From assembly GCA_001579985.1 (NCBI GenBank), contig LRSR01012795.1:1-32599 (forward strand): a DNA stretch of 32,599 bases. Direction: 5' to 3'. Origin of the DNA: Hypsibius dujardini. Lineage: Eukaryota > Tardigrada > Eutardigrada > Parachela > Hypsibiidae. Made by a program: the position numbers and the translations under genes. Of the stretch, positions 12,130 to 22,705 are shown one piece after another. Below the pieces are notes generated by a model. The model was not told the origin of the DNA. It saw only the letters and a list, made by a program, of their open reading frames with translations, and did no database searches. Position 1 is the stretch's first letter; each line of letters opens with the position of its first letter.

Positions 12130-12450
12130 GTTTTCTCTCTCGTGTATCATCATCATCATTAATGTTCACTGTCCCAATGTCCCCTCCACTGTCTATTTGC
12201 ACTTCCCAATGTGTTTTTTTTGGTGGATCGAATGATGAAGGCGGAAGACGAGTAGACAATTTATTTCTGCTCGAGTTCAGCCAAGGAACTTTGCTATGGT
12301 TCACCGTTTACCTCTATCTGAAGCGGGCCAAGTTGTTGACCGATGTGTTTTACGCTGGTCAGCACAAAATCTCGAGTTTGACGTTTCCCTACGGAATTAG
12401 ACCGCCAGCCGACTTCTCCTCACAAGGGAATTTTGCATCTCTGGAAGGTG
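12130..12450 (+). pseudogene. possible Kelch-repeat exon or remnant
   Basis: Part of a 141-codon open frame (12114-12539). The segment FFGGSNDEGG, then NLFLLEF and a Trp, has the spacing of a Kelch blade (Gly-Gly, hydrophobic strand, Trp), and GIRPPADFS further on resembles the loop that starts the next blade. A GTGAAA at 12450 could be a splice donor. No complete set of blades or flanking exons was found, so this is either an isolated exon of a larger gene, a relic, or chance. Confidence 0.25.
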
Positions 12451-12558
12451 AAATGTCCTACTTTTTTTTAATTATGTTGTGTGCATATAACTTAGTTCTC
12501 AATATTTCGATTGAAAAAAAACATACAAATGCCTCCTAACATTTAAAAAATAAATAAA

Positions 12559-12797
12559 AACCAGTATGCGGTGGTACATAGGGGGCGCTCTCAATGTTAC
12601 CGCATGCCGCGTGCATTGATTGAGATATTCGTTGACACGAGCAAATACACTGGCTTGTTTGTGGGGTTTTGGTTACAGTAATTTAGTAACGGCCACAACA
12701 AGCCAATGTATTCGCTCGTGTCAACGAATATCTCAATCAATGCACGCGGCATGCGGTAACATTGAGAGCGCCCCCTATGTACCACCGCATACTGGTT
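12559..12797. mobile_element. near-perfect palindromic MITE-like element
   Basis: Inverted arms 12559-12659 and 12697-12797 of about 101 bp differ at only two positions. The ends are AACCAGTATG and its complement, and weaker pairing continues into the loop with a one-base slip, so almost the whole 239 bp can fold into a hairpin. There is no coding capacity; an open frame at 12597-12830 is a product of the palindrome. This is the form of a non-autonomous foldback or hairpin MITE. A target-site duplication is not obvious because the left flank is A-rich. High arm identity suggests recent origin or arm-to-arm conversion. Confidence 0.85.
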
Positions 12798-12904
12798 AAA
12801 CAATTTCCGAGATTTCCACCCGCCGGCCACGTCAGTCTAACAAGGTCCGTCTTACATCTTTGCTAGCTATGGTCAGAAGACTGCCGTGTTGATTTTGATT
12901 TTAG

Positions 12905-13447
12905 GTTGCCGCGACATCAGTTCTGCAAGATTCTCGACGCATCGCACCGCACATATTCACATCTTTCTGCTGGTCGTTTTTCTTCACCTATGATAGACCA
13001 GTTCTTCTCCACGACACTCCAGGGGCAACACAAACGTTCCCCTGGATTGCTTTAGGTCGTTTTACTTCAACGGTGGCCCACATTTTTGCTTCATATGAAA
13101 CTTTTTACAGGGATGTGCTGTTATGCCCCGCGTCGTCAAGCACTGGATCCATTGATAGCCCCAATTGTACGCCCCCACGCAAAGGCGAGGGAAACTACAA
13201 TAAGCACTGGGGTAAAAGCCATGCCTCCAAGCCCAAGCCACCAAAAAACGCAACCACCTTCCCATTGCTACCAATACAACTCTGCTTTCAGACCTTGTTA
13301 GCCTGTCAACAGAGTTCCGGGCTTTGCGTCAGGCCAATCAAATGGTCCGCCCGATCCCGAAAGATGTCCGACACACCGCCGCCAAAGCTTTCATTGCAGT
13401 ACTTTGTTACACTTACGCGTAACTGTGGTTGTATGTGTAGCAGTTGA
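12905..13447 (+). other. open frame of about 180 codons, function unknown
   Basis: This frame is open from just after an acceptor-like pyrimidine tract ending TTTTAG (12899-12904) to a stop at 13447. The first part (residues 1-75) is rich in Phe, Thr and Ser; I recognise no domain. The downstream part overlaps, in another frame, sequence that resembles the N-terminal region of the adjoining retroelement. It may be the 5' part of that element, an exon, or an accidental open stretch. Confidence 0.3.
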
Positions 13448-15475
13448 TGGACTAGCACTCATCGGATATGAACAGGGACTCCAGAAAAATTTGGAAAACT
13501 AAGAACTGGCATACTGATACTGTACTGTTACTACACTGTACTATATCTAAACGGTTCCTAATGTATTATAATTTAGCAGCAGCGACCTTATATAGTCGCA
13601 CAACACGAGAAACCAAAGTATATATGTAATACATGCAAATAGGAAGAGAACTAGACTGATCAAAGGCGGTTCAGCCACGAAGAACCAATAGGAACAAGAG
13701 AACATCCACACATGAGTACCAAATAGTTAACTACACCAAAATAGGGCCTATCTTGACCATAGCAATCGTACTGTAGATGATACTGCGCCGGTGGCGCGGA
13801 AGAGCATCTCCACTTCCGGTGATCAGTGCAAGCTATTTAGGGAGCGATGCCTGAGTGAAGGCAGTTGTGTGTATGCGACGTCAGTGCCCGCGACAACTTG
13901 CTGACTGTTGCAGTAATGTGGATGGTGCATGGTGTCACCACCTCCTCTACTCCTGTGGTGCGTTCAACCTACCAGCATCCAAGGAAGAGCGGAAGTTGTA
14001 TCTAGTTTTACTGACAAAGTCCAACGTCAACCGCAGTACGGGCTTCTACACAATATGGGAACTCACAAAGTATGTCACCGCTAAACCATCTGCGTCAAAG
14101 CTGCAGATAGCAATAATCTGGAAAATGAGCGAAAGCAAATCTCCGGAGAGGTACTTCTCTAACGCCGGACAATGCGATGGCATCACCAACAGCAGGAACT
14201 CTCAACAGTCTACGCAGCAAACACCTGGCAGAGTCGAATCTTACACTGACCCACCAAGCCCTGCAGATCCCATAGTCACATTGGTGGAAGTATGGAAGGC
14301 TGTCGCCTCGCACCCTAACGGGTCCGCTGGCGGTTCGTACGGTCTTTTCCACCTGCACCTCAAAGATATGGTCAGTGGTGTTGTCGGAGAGACCGCGAAG
14401 CGGCTGACGGAGAAGCTTGCCAGCATCATCAACCACATGCTACAGGGTGCTGTTCCAGCAAACATTCTACCCCTGCTATACGGTGCCAATCTTATCGAAC
14501 TCAAAAGAAGGAGTAGAATACGCAGTCGGCAATATTCTTTACCGGCTGCTAATGAAGATCATCACCTGCCGTGTGATGTCGCACATCGGTGAACTAGTCA
14601 GGCAAGTACAGCTGGGTTACAGTACACCGGGGGTGTCGAAGCGGTGGTTCACGTCGTAGACGCCCACCTGATGAACGACGACGAGACTCAAGTGCTCCTC
14701 AAATCTGATTTCCGGAACGCTTTCAACACTGCTCACCGGGACAGACTACTCCCACAGTACTATGCCTTTGTTAAAAAAATGTACGGCAAATCGACGAAGC
14801 TTTTTTTGGCAATTTCTTTCTTCACGTGGCGTCCGGTGTTCACCAGGGTGATCCTCTCGGCCCTCTTTTTCTGTCTGGTTACCCCGAAGCTAACGAAGGC
14901 TATTCAGTTCCCTCTGCATGCGTGTATCTTGACGACGGCACGTTCGGTGGTCTAGCTGGGACTGTCATGCATGACCTATTGACTGTGTAAAATTAGCCCA
15001 ATTAGTGTAAAATTAGTGTAAAATTGGTTTTGAAATGAATCTGAAAGCTGTACGAGTGAGGTAGCTTGTTCCGCCTTTTTGGCGTCGCCTCATTCGACAG
15101 AGGCCCCGAAATTTCTGATTGCTCCTCGCCGATCACGACGACTTGGTGGCGGCATCAATTCTCAAGTGGCACACGACGACTGGCAAGACCTTTTCATAAA
15201 CGCCCAGGTCCAGAAGAACTGCGATTACCCGCGGTTAAACCCGAAGTACAACAACTAATGACGACGGCAAATGTGCGCAACAAAGACCGGCTAATTGCCT
15301 TACGGTGCCCTGAATCAAGCAAGTGGTTTTTCTGTTTCCCTGACCCTAGTGTTTGACTCTACTAGTAAGTGATGCTCTTCAGACTAAGGTCGCCTAGCGC
15401 TTGGAAACCCATGTCTGCGACCCACACAAATGCCGATGTGGAGCATTGGGATGTGGAGCGATGGGAGTAAATCTG
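13210..15475 (+). mobile_element. degraded non-LTR retrotransposon (RT relic)
   Basis: Pieces in canonical order but several frames. A segment with VRPIPKDVRHTAAKAF lies at 13340-13405, then a Trp/Pro-rich segment near 13920-14000. The RT thumb/finger part SAGGSYGLFHLHLKD lies near 14323-14370, then LLKSDFRNAFN near 14697-14730 (RT box with catalytic Asp), GVHQGDPLGP at 14835-14864, and the catalytic box YLDDG at 14925-14939. A C-terminal segment EVQQLMTTANVRNKDRLIAL follows near 15244-15303, then a Cys/His knuckle HVCDPHKCRCG at 15410-15442. Order and motifs fit an uncharacterised invertebrate RT family with a C-terminal zinc knuckle, as in R2-like elements. At least four frameshifts, in-frame stops and an internal non-homologous stretch (13447-13850) show it is dead. 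It stops about 90 bp before duplicated block B. Confidence 0.85.
14985..15026 (+). repeat. three short copies of GTGTAAAATTA
   Basis: The 11-mer GTGTAAAATTA (last copy ends TTG) occurs three times in 42 bp within the RT relic, probably by replication slippage. Confidence 0.8.
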
Positions 15476-16443
15476 TGTATATTACCACACTTGAAGCTGT
15501 TTATAAACAACCGATTGCGAGTCGCATCTGTCTGCTCTTGTTCAGTCATTGATAAAATGACTATATCACAGTAAAAATAAAGTAGAATTTTTGAATTTGG
15601 CGATAACTAATCGATAGAGGAGATAGCAGTTCCAAATTGGGGTATATCTAACCAATTAATCATTATAGATTCATACACAGTGCACGCGGTACAGTGCAAA
15701 GTGTGCAATGCAGTGAGTGCTCATGTGAGCCTGACCACTGACCTGAGCGCGAGCAAGCCGCCGCGAAGGGAATGGGTTCCATGGTTACATCTGCAGATAG
15801 ATTTTTTACGAGCTCTGAATGGCGCCATTGGCAATGAGTTTTATATGGCACCTCTAATTCAGATTTCTGTGAAGGATGAAACGCCGAGCGAGGATGAGCG
15901 AGCGAAGTGAGCAAAGTCCGGTGATGTTTCATTTACTGGCCAATTATTGTTATTTTTGTTCAAGATAGTAATAAGGCATTGCTTTGACATAAAGTCGTTG
16001 CAATACAGAATTCATTATCACGCCTACGTTATTGTGAAGTATATTTTTAATCTCACAAACTTGAATTAAGGTATAAATGAATTTTGCAAACCTAACAAAC
16101 AATAAGGAAATACAGAAAAGGATAATGAACTGATATTTTGTATAAAACATGGCAGAAGAAGGTCTCCATTAAGTTGGTATTCACGATGACAATGAACCAG
16201 CGGTGGAAAGAATAAGGATTCAAGCTTTGTTAACTGCAGTTGTTTCAGTAAGTAATAAATTACTGACACTCTTATGCAATGACAGAACATCTTGCTATGT
16301 TTACACCACGTTTGACTTTTGCCCAAGTTTCTTTTGTCGGATCACCAAAACCATTTGGTATGCCTGTAGGAACTATATTCTTTGGCCCTTTCCCATGGAA
16401 TTCCAAATGCATCCTACTTCCGGATTAGCAGATGCGGCGCATG

Positions 16444-16449
16444 TATAAA
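16444..16449 (+). promoter_or_regulatory. TATA box of peptide gene 4
   Basis: TATAAA 81 nt before the ATG at 16525, identical in position to gene 1. Confidence 0.7.
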
Positions 16450-16524
16450 TGCAAAAAACGTGTCAACCAAATTCACACAAATTTTTGAGCTAATTAATAA
16501 TACAGACAAAAATCTACCCACAAA

Positions 16525-16873
16525 ATGTATCGGTACTCTAAAATGTTCTGCGTCCTGGCCATTTTCTTGTTGTGTGCATTTGCGGAAATCAACGCTTTGC
16601 CGAAGAAGGCTTTGCAAGGAAATCCTTCACTGCATGCTGTTAACCAGGGTCAACGTAAGATGATATCCGTTCACTTTTGAATCGATTTAAATTTAACTGT
16701 ATGTTTTGTTTGCAGGAATAAATCACTTATTGGGGAAGAAACAACTTAATCCACATCAAAACAGGCTGGCTGCGAGAATTGCCAGTGTAACTGGTACCGC
16801 TACTCCAGGAACAATCACCAAGACCACTCTAGTAGGCGCGGCTAAACTTCCGACACAAAAGCCGTTTCGTTAG
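16525..16873 (+). CDS. small secreted basic peptide precursor, copy 4 (recent duplicate of copy 1)
   Basis: Exons 16525-16654 (130 nt) and 16716-16873 (158 nt) with a 61 bp GT-AG phase-1 intron give 95 residues. It differs from copy 1 at four residues: Leu to Phe in the signal peptide (14), Lys to Arg (60), Ala to Val (83) and Thr to Ala (86). I count three silent coding changes and one intron change. The Gly-Lys-Lys-Gln processing-type site (50-53), the 63-76 core and KLPTQKPFR end are unchanged, and there is no acidic residue after the signal peptide. Intact frame, splice sites and TATA box suggest it is still functional. Confidence 0.85.
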
Positions 16874-17370
16874 TCTGATCAAATAACTGTTTTACAAACG
16901 CTAAAGGGTGTGATATCAAATATGTGTATGGCATATTTCATTAACATGGATGACTAGTTAGCTAAAACATTCTTGACTATTCTCGATCCTCGTTTGGGTG
17001 AGACAAGCAGTAATTATTGTAACAAATTATCCGTCTTTGTCGTAACTTCAAACATAAACTAGACATGGGAATGGTGTGACGTTCATCTTCCGAAATGATT
17101 AGTTCAGACAGATGATATAACACGTGTATGACATAATGTTTGCTCCACATATCTGGAACTGCATTTAAAATTATTTGATCATATTCAAGAAAATTTAGGG
17201 TGATCGAATTTTATAATTATCTTCGATTTTTTTGTTCAAATTTATAGAAAACAAATTTTGTACATGCTGAAGAAAAAAGTCTTACATTTGAAAGGCCTGA
17301 AAAATATTGGGACGACTCCATGAACTTTGCGGGGGTCTCGCTGAAAGATTATTCTTATCTTGTATCTTGA

Positions 17371-17850
17371 ATAATAATCAAGCTGAACGACTGAACTAAC
17401 CGCCTAAAAGTGGGAAATAATGGCGGCACGCAACCCTACCGTCAGCATTAAAACAGGTAACCAAACATAATAAAAGGCGCTATTTACAAGAGAGGGCGTG
17501 AGAGGAGAGATTTTCTTTGCAAATGAAGGGGTAGCCTAATTTCCCGCCCAGTGACAAAGGAGCTGCATGAGTTTAATGTTCGGTTTAAAAAAAGGCTGCC
17601 AGCGGTACAGATAATTAATTAGTTCATCACGTTCTCTAAAGGGATAGAGTATAAGTTTGCTCAACGGCTTGTTACTTATAGTAATTCCGCTAATTATTCA
17701 GGTTCGAAATGAAGGGGCGCTGCCATCTATTGTGAGGATCTGAGTAAATGTGCTGCTGATCCCGCATGGTGTTATTGGGGGTTTGAGCGGGGTTGCTCCG
17801 AGCAGGACTGATGCAGGAATTACGAGACAAGTATTACAGTAAGAAATCCT
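17371..17850. other. no gene seen
   Basis: Moderately GC-rich unique sequence between block B and the LTR-like element. It may be internal or untranslated sequence of a decayed retroelement, but I see no coding frame. Confidence 0.4.
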
Positions 17851-17862
17851 TAAAGGGAGTTG

Positions 17863-18167
17863 TGTCGGGAGCTACAGTTGTGTAGCCAGCAGCATCTCCC
17901 GGCCCTCCCCTGCTGTTCTTACTAGAAAAGCATTAGCGCCGAGGCCGATGGAAGCCGTAAAAGCATCTAATTGTGCTTGAGTATAAGTGAGGGCATTGGT
18001 TTCAACTGTTATTGGCCACTTCACTCTCAAATCATACAGCAGGCCTGTTTCGGATTATATATGTGGATACAGTTTTAGCATCTCTTGCTACACAGTTCTT
18101 TATTCTCCCTTTTTCTGAAATAAACTGAAATTTCACCCTTGTTCCAGTTCTTCTTGTAATTATTGCA
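17863..18167 (+). mobile_element. LTR-like sequence, possibly a solo LTR
   Basis: About 305 bp beginning TGTCGGGAGC and ending TTGCA, with a TATATAT stretch at about 18055 and a polyadenylation signal AATAAA at 18119-18124, ordered as in an LTR. Upstream is a purine run TAAAGGGAG (17851-17859) like a polypurine tract, and downstream TTGGCGTTAGCGAC (18177-18190) resembles a primer-binding site. There is no paired LTR or clear target duplication in the window and no gag or pol nearby. Confidence 0.4.
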
Positions 18168-18190
18168 GTTAGAAAATTGGCGTTAGCGAC

Positions 18191-19600
18191 AGTAATTACT
18201 CACAGAAATAATTAAATAATGAATTAAAGAAACAAAGAATTCAATGAAGAGTTACGAAGTTAAATTAGTTCATTTTGCTGCTGGTTTTATTGAGTCTTGG
18301 ATTAAAGAGTTTAAAGCTGCGGTTCCCTGATCATTGTAAATTTTACTGATTAAAGATTACTGATTACTGGTTAATTTACTGAAAACATCATGCAAATTAT
18401 GGGAGATGCTTAGATCTTGGGCAACTGGCTGGTAAAAAGATTAGGAGTTGTATAATATGAAATACATTCGCACAATATAATTAAGAATTCACGCAATAAA
18501 ACGATTTTTGAAAACATAGTTAGGAACGAGCTAGTGCTACTATCGGTTTTAAACATGCAAACTAACAAGTTGTATCAGAACTGAAACAAAACAAAGCAAG
18601 GGCACCATTGACGTGATTGGGATCCTTCCGCTGCGCGTTCAAGTAATTTGGCAATATAATGCGCACTACCGCAACTAGCAGGACCTCAGTGTAGTACCGG
18701 TAGTTGGAAAAAAAGTTCGCCTTATACGTGTTTTTGTATGTACTGTAGAATCAGGAGGATTTGGTGTCACCTTTTGGACCTACCAGTATATTACCACTGA
18801 AATGTCACTTCACATAGGAGTACATGGTCATTTAGTACAAACTTGAATTAGGGGAGCCAACAAGGAGTAGTAGCTACTGCTCCCACATTGCGCAATAAAC
18901 GTATTAAGTAAATGATTGACTTTAACTCCCGTCCAGTTGATTTCTTATAATATCCAAAACAGAACCAAAACATGACATATTACCCTCCCCAAATTTTGGA
19001 AATGGAAATGCCTCTATCTCAGTTACTTCATGAGCAGATTGATGGCCTCCTAAAGAATGTATGCCCGTAAACCCGAGACGAAGAGATTGTGTTTTGATGA
19101 CACGAACCCGACAGTAACAACAGGCTGTACGCATATACTGGCCCAGTGTCACAATGACAGTCCTCTTATTTTGTATGCGTCATATATGCGCTTCTATCGT
19201 GCGTCCTGACCCTGTTAATTGCGAGCCGTGAGACGTTTGTGAATGTTCAACATCTTCAAACCTCGTTGATTGCTCGGAACTGCTAGGAAATACAAGCCTA
19301 AAACCGTCAAAGTTAACGGGTAAAAATAATAGCCATGTCCTGTCCAAAACTGGTTTGCGAATAAATTTAATGGCGTCCGCATTTACTGTTCATTTTTAAA
19401 CTGCACAGACGCAGCCTGTTAGTACAGCCAGCAACATGAGGCGGCACCTCTGATATTTGAGGATTTCAAAGTCGTTCCTGACTTGCTTTGTAGCGCAATT
19501 AATCCGATCGGGTTTTTTCTTTAACCCGGTGTATCCTTTTTTGGTTGCGTTTTTATCAATCAAATAAGCGACGAATTTTTCAACAGTAATGTTTAATTTA
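18191..19600. other. no gene seen
   Basis: AT-rich sequence. A 76-codon minus-strand frame at 18922-19152 has no recognised domain; it could be an exon but I cannot support it. No RNA gene is evident. Confidence 0.5.
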
Positions 19601-19604
19601 AATA

Positions 19605-19735
19605 ACAGACAGTCAAAGAAACAGACAGGCAGATATCAGACAAGCAGACAAGCAGACAGACAAAGTCAAACAGAAAAACAAAGAAACAGACGGCCAAAAG
19701 AACAGAGACAATTAGACAAACAAACAGACAAGCTC
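19605..19735 (+). repeat. degenerate CAGACA/GACA microsatellite
   Basis: Imperfect CAGA/GACA units over about 130 bp. A 67-codon open frame here, rich in Gln, Arg, Thr and Lys, is a by-product of the repeat. Confidence 0.85.
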
Positions 19736-20179
19736 GATTCTTATATCCACGGGCGTCATTACCCTACGGATAATTTGGAAACTATTTTCTAACGAGCGCT
19801 CAAATATAGACTTTGCTCTGTTTCAGGCACTGTGTGTGCTAAAAAAAGCAATAATTGAGCCATGACAAAGCATGCCTGACTCGCAGTGCAACTGTTTACA
19901 TTTTAAACATAAATCGCACTGTAATTTTTATTTATGCACCTAGATCCCCGACCCAATTTCGCAGCCGTGAATGCGTGCATTATTTTGTATACCAGAATCC
20001 TAACCTGCAACTTTCCTAAGAGAAAATTTTTGAGCAAGTACAGAATTGCCTGTGCCCGAAAGCATCTCGCAATGCACATTCAATAAGTGGTGAAAATAAT
20101 GTTTAAACCGCTGGCCGAAATTGGGAACCATAGAGACACAGAAGTTAGTAGGCAATCAATCCGTCAGCCAGTTAAATAA

Positions 20180-20346
20180 GCATACAAACAGACAGACACA
20201 AACAGACATACATACATACAGACAAAGAGGCAGGTAGGCAATCAGTCAATCAGTTAGCCAATCACACAATCATACAGACAGATAGACAGTCACAAACAGA
20301 CAAACATATAGACAGACAGACAGAGAGTCAATAACAGACAGACAGG
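20180..20346 (+). repeat. degenerate CAGACA/CATA microsatellite
   Basis: A second imperfect (CAGA)n tract, with CAGT, CATA and CAAT variants, in the same orientation as the one 500 bp upstream. Confidence 0.85.
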
Positions 20347-22640
20347 ATTCAGAGTTACGCATTTGAAACCCTTGATCCCATTTTGCATAAGCCTTGGTGG
20401 AGCGATCTTGGTTTCGATCTGTCAGTAACCGAAGAATACTTTTTTTAGTATTTGTAGCTAGCTGTGCGACTTTTATTATTTCACCAAAACCTCTGAATAA
20501 ACATGCTGGACATGAATAGTTTCATGGTAACATGATGGTGTTCAGCGTAATACATCCAGGTTCATTGTTTTAATAGCGAAAGAGCGTTTTGAGTACTAAA
20601 ACTCCGTGAAATTTACTGAAAATTACAGCGTGGATTGAGCCTGAAAAATGGTAAAATGCGATGTACTATAATAAGCGTTCGATATTCAATTTTTATCACC
20701 ATCTAAGCAATTGAATACATCCGGATTCTCGTTGTTTATCAATTGAATTTCGAAAGTATTTTTTGTGTTCACATCATTTGCAAGATCTTCCCACGTTTTT
20801 TTCCATTATGATACTAATATCTAAGCGCAATGGCTTCCGTTTTACACTGGTATAGTGATTTGGTACGAGGTAACGGCTTTTCATGAGAAGATGGAAGTGC
20901 AACGCCAAATGGAAAAGATTGCATTAACCGTGTCTGATAACACAATTGAAAACAGTTAGATTCTACTGTTTCAAGTTGGCTTTTGCGCGAAAAACATATT
21001 TTAACTTTGTTGTTGGTTACGTAACCAGAGCATTTAAAGTGGAGTTGGACAAACTGCTTTTCGGAAATGAGCAGGACTAAAAAACCTTTGGCTAGCTGGA
21101 CCTCAAGAAAACTTTACAAGTATGAGTGACAAAAACTAAACTTTGTTAACTAGTACGTTTTTTTACTCACTTAAACTTAGTTTCTAAAGATTTTTAGTTT
21201 TAGTCCCTAAAACGATTAATCTGAATTTAAATAAAATTGGTTGGGTAATTTTAGTTTTTAAATGTTTTTTAAAAAAAATTAGTTTTCTAAAAAAAATATA
21301 TGTTTAATCATTAATTATTTTTAGTTGAATAAAAATTAAAACCCTAAAATTTAGTTATTAAGAATGTTAGTTTAGTTTTGGTTTAATTTATTTGGGTTAG
21401 TTTAGCTTTTTCATCCCTGTGATTATTACAAGCTGCAAGACAGTCTTTGCGGCAGGTCACTTAACATGCCAAGGACATTGAAGTTTTGGCCCTAATTTTG
21501 CAGAGGATAAAGCCTTAATTTATTCTCTTAAACAAGGCTATGTCAAGGCATAAAATAATCAGGAGTTATCCGTAGGGTATGAACATATGAGTCAAGATTC
21601 ATGTGGGTCGTGCTCGGTTCGAGTCGACTAAATGCTAAGTGTATGCAGTTTTAATTACCATAAGTGATATACCGACCGTGTTTCTAAATTTAAGGGGAAA
21701 TCAACAACCAGTGAAGAGAACTCCTTCACTAAGGATTAATGATCTAATCTTCACTTCAATGAGGATTAAACCTAAGATGTGGTGCTAAACTACCCGTAGT
21801 GAATCGCCCAATCTACGACTGCATCCTGGATTTGTTCGGAATTTGTATTAAGAGGACGGGAACCTATACGGGTTCATAAAAATGTGGTCGTTGTGCATTT
21901 TATGATAAAATACATTTACGGCGCCATGCGAATCGTCTCATCCATAAAGAGTTAAGATGCTCCCTTGATCACTGCAATCAGCATATGTCGGTATTAATCA
22001 CATTCAGCGGATATGTTTATGCAGGTTCCCGGCTTAGGTGAAAGAATTAATCAACTAAAAACCGCATTCAAATTTTATAGCTACTAGGGACACTTTTCTG
22101 ACAATACTCCAAATCAGGAAAACATTCATTTTAAAAAAAATGTGGCCAAAATACTAGACCAAATCACTTTCTAATAAAATAAATTTCAACATCTATGACC
22201 ATCGGCCCGGGGCGCTTGCATTTAATCTTCAATGGTGTAGGGAAAATAAATTGGTAACGGTTTCCGTATCTCCGTAATGATATACGTAAACTCGAAACAA
22301 ATAAGTGTATTAGATCTGAAAAGAGCAGTGGTATTTCTATTCTTCTTCGGATGACATTCAGATCTCTGTACTTAGTTGAAAAATATACATTTAAGATACA
22401 ATTCCACTAAACTGATAGTTACTTGCAATCGAATTTATCTTATGAGCGGTTTGTTAGTGCTTTCTACGTTTAATGTATTCACACAAACAATGCTAGCGTC
22501 AAAATTAAGCGACCTCAAATGCGCGGGCTCTCAAAAACATTAACTTTAGAAATTCGAATATGCCTCTTGTTATAATTTCACTCCATGTGACAATCGATAA
22601 ACATCATGAGAGATGTAAATGATTTCCTAAATAAAAAACG
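20347..22640. other. no gene; AT-rich low-complexity tract inside
   Basis: No coding frame above 60 codons. At 21150-21415 the sequence is dominated by degenerate TTTTAGTTT units, a low-complexity AT-rich stretch. The remainder is unremarkable. Confidence 0.6.
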
Positions 22641-22705
22641 TTGAGGTCTCGGATGTGGTGCCCGATGCTGACATTTTTAACGTGTGTTTATCCATTGTGC
22701 CACAG

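Larger units (their letters stand above)
15567..17370 (+). repeat. duplicated block, copy B
   Basis: Second copy of the 1990-3782 block in the same orientation, about 13.6 kb downstream. It has an extra stretch of about 26 bp near 15627-15652 and several small indels after the peptide gene, and diverges from copy A after about 17370. Its left edge lies directly after the RT relic, whereas copy A abuts the 1918-1985 repeat, so the junctions differ and the duplication was not a simple head-to-tail tandem. Confidence 0.9.

Noticed and set aside
12597-12830. 77-codon minus-strand frame
   Set aside because: It lies in the palindromic element and follows from its symmetry.
21200-21360. AACCCTAAAA resembling an interstitial telomere repeat
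   Set aside because: A single occurrence inside AT-rich low-complexity sequence, not a tandem array.
21590-21630. tRNA-like box B (GGTTCGAGTCG at 21616-21626)
   Set aside because: No A box, acceptor stem or anticodon arm can be folded upstream.
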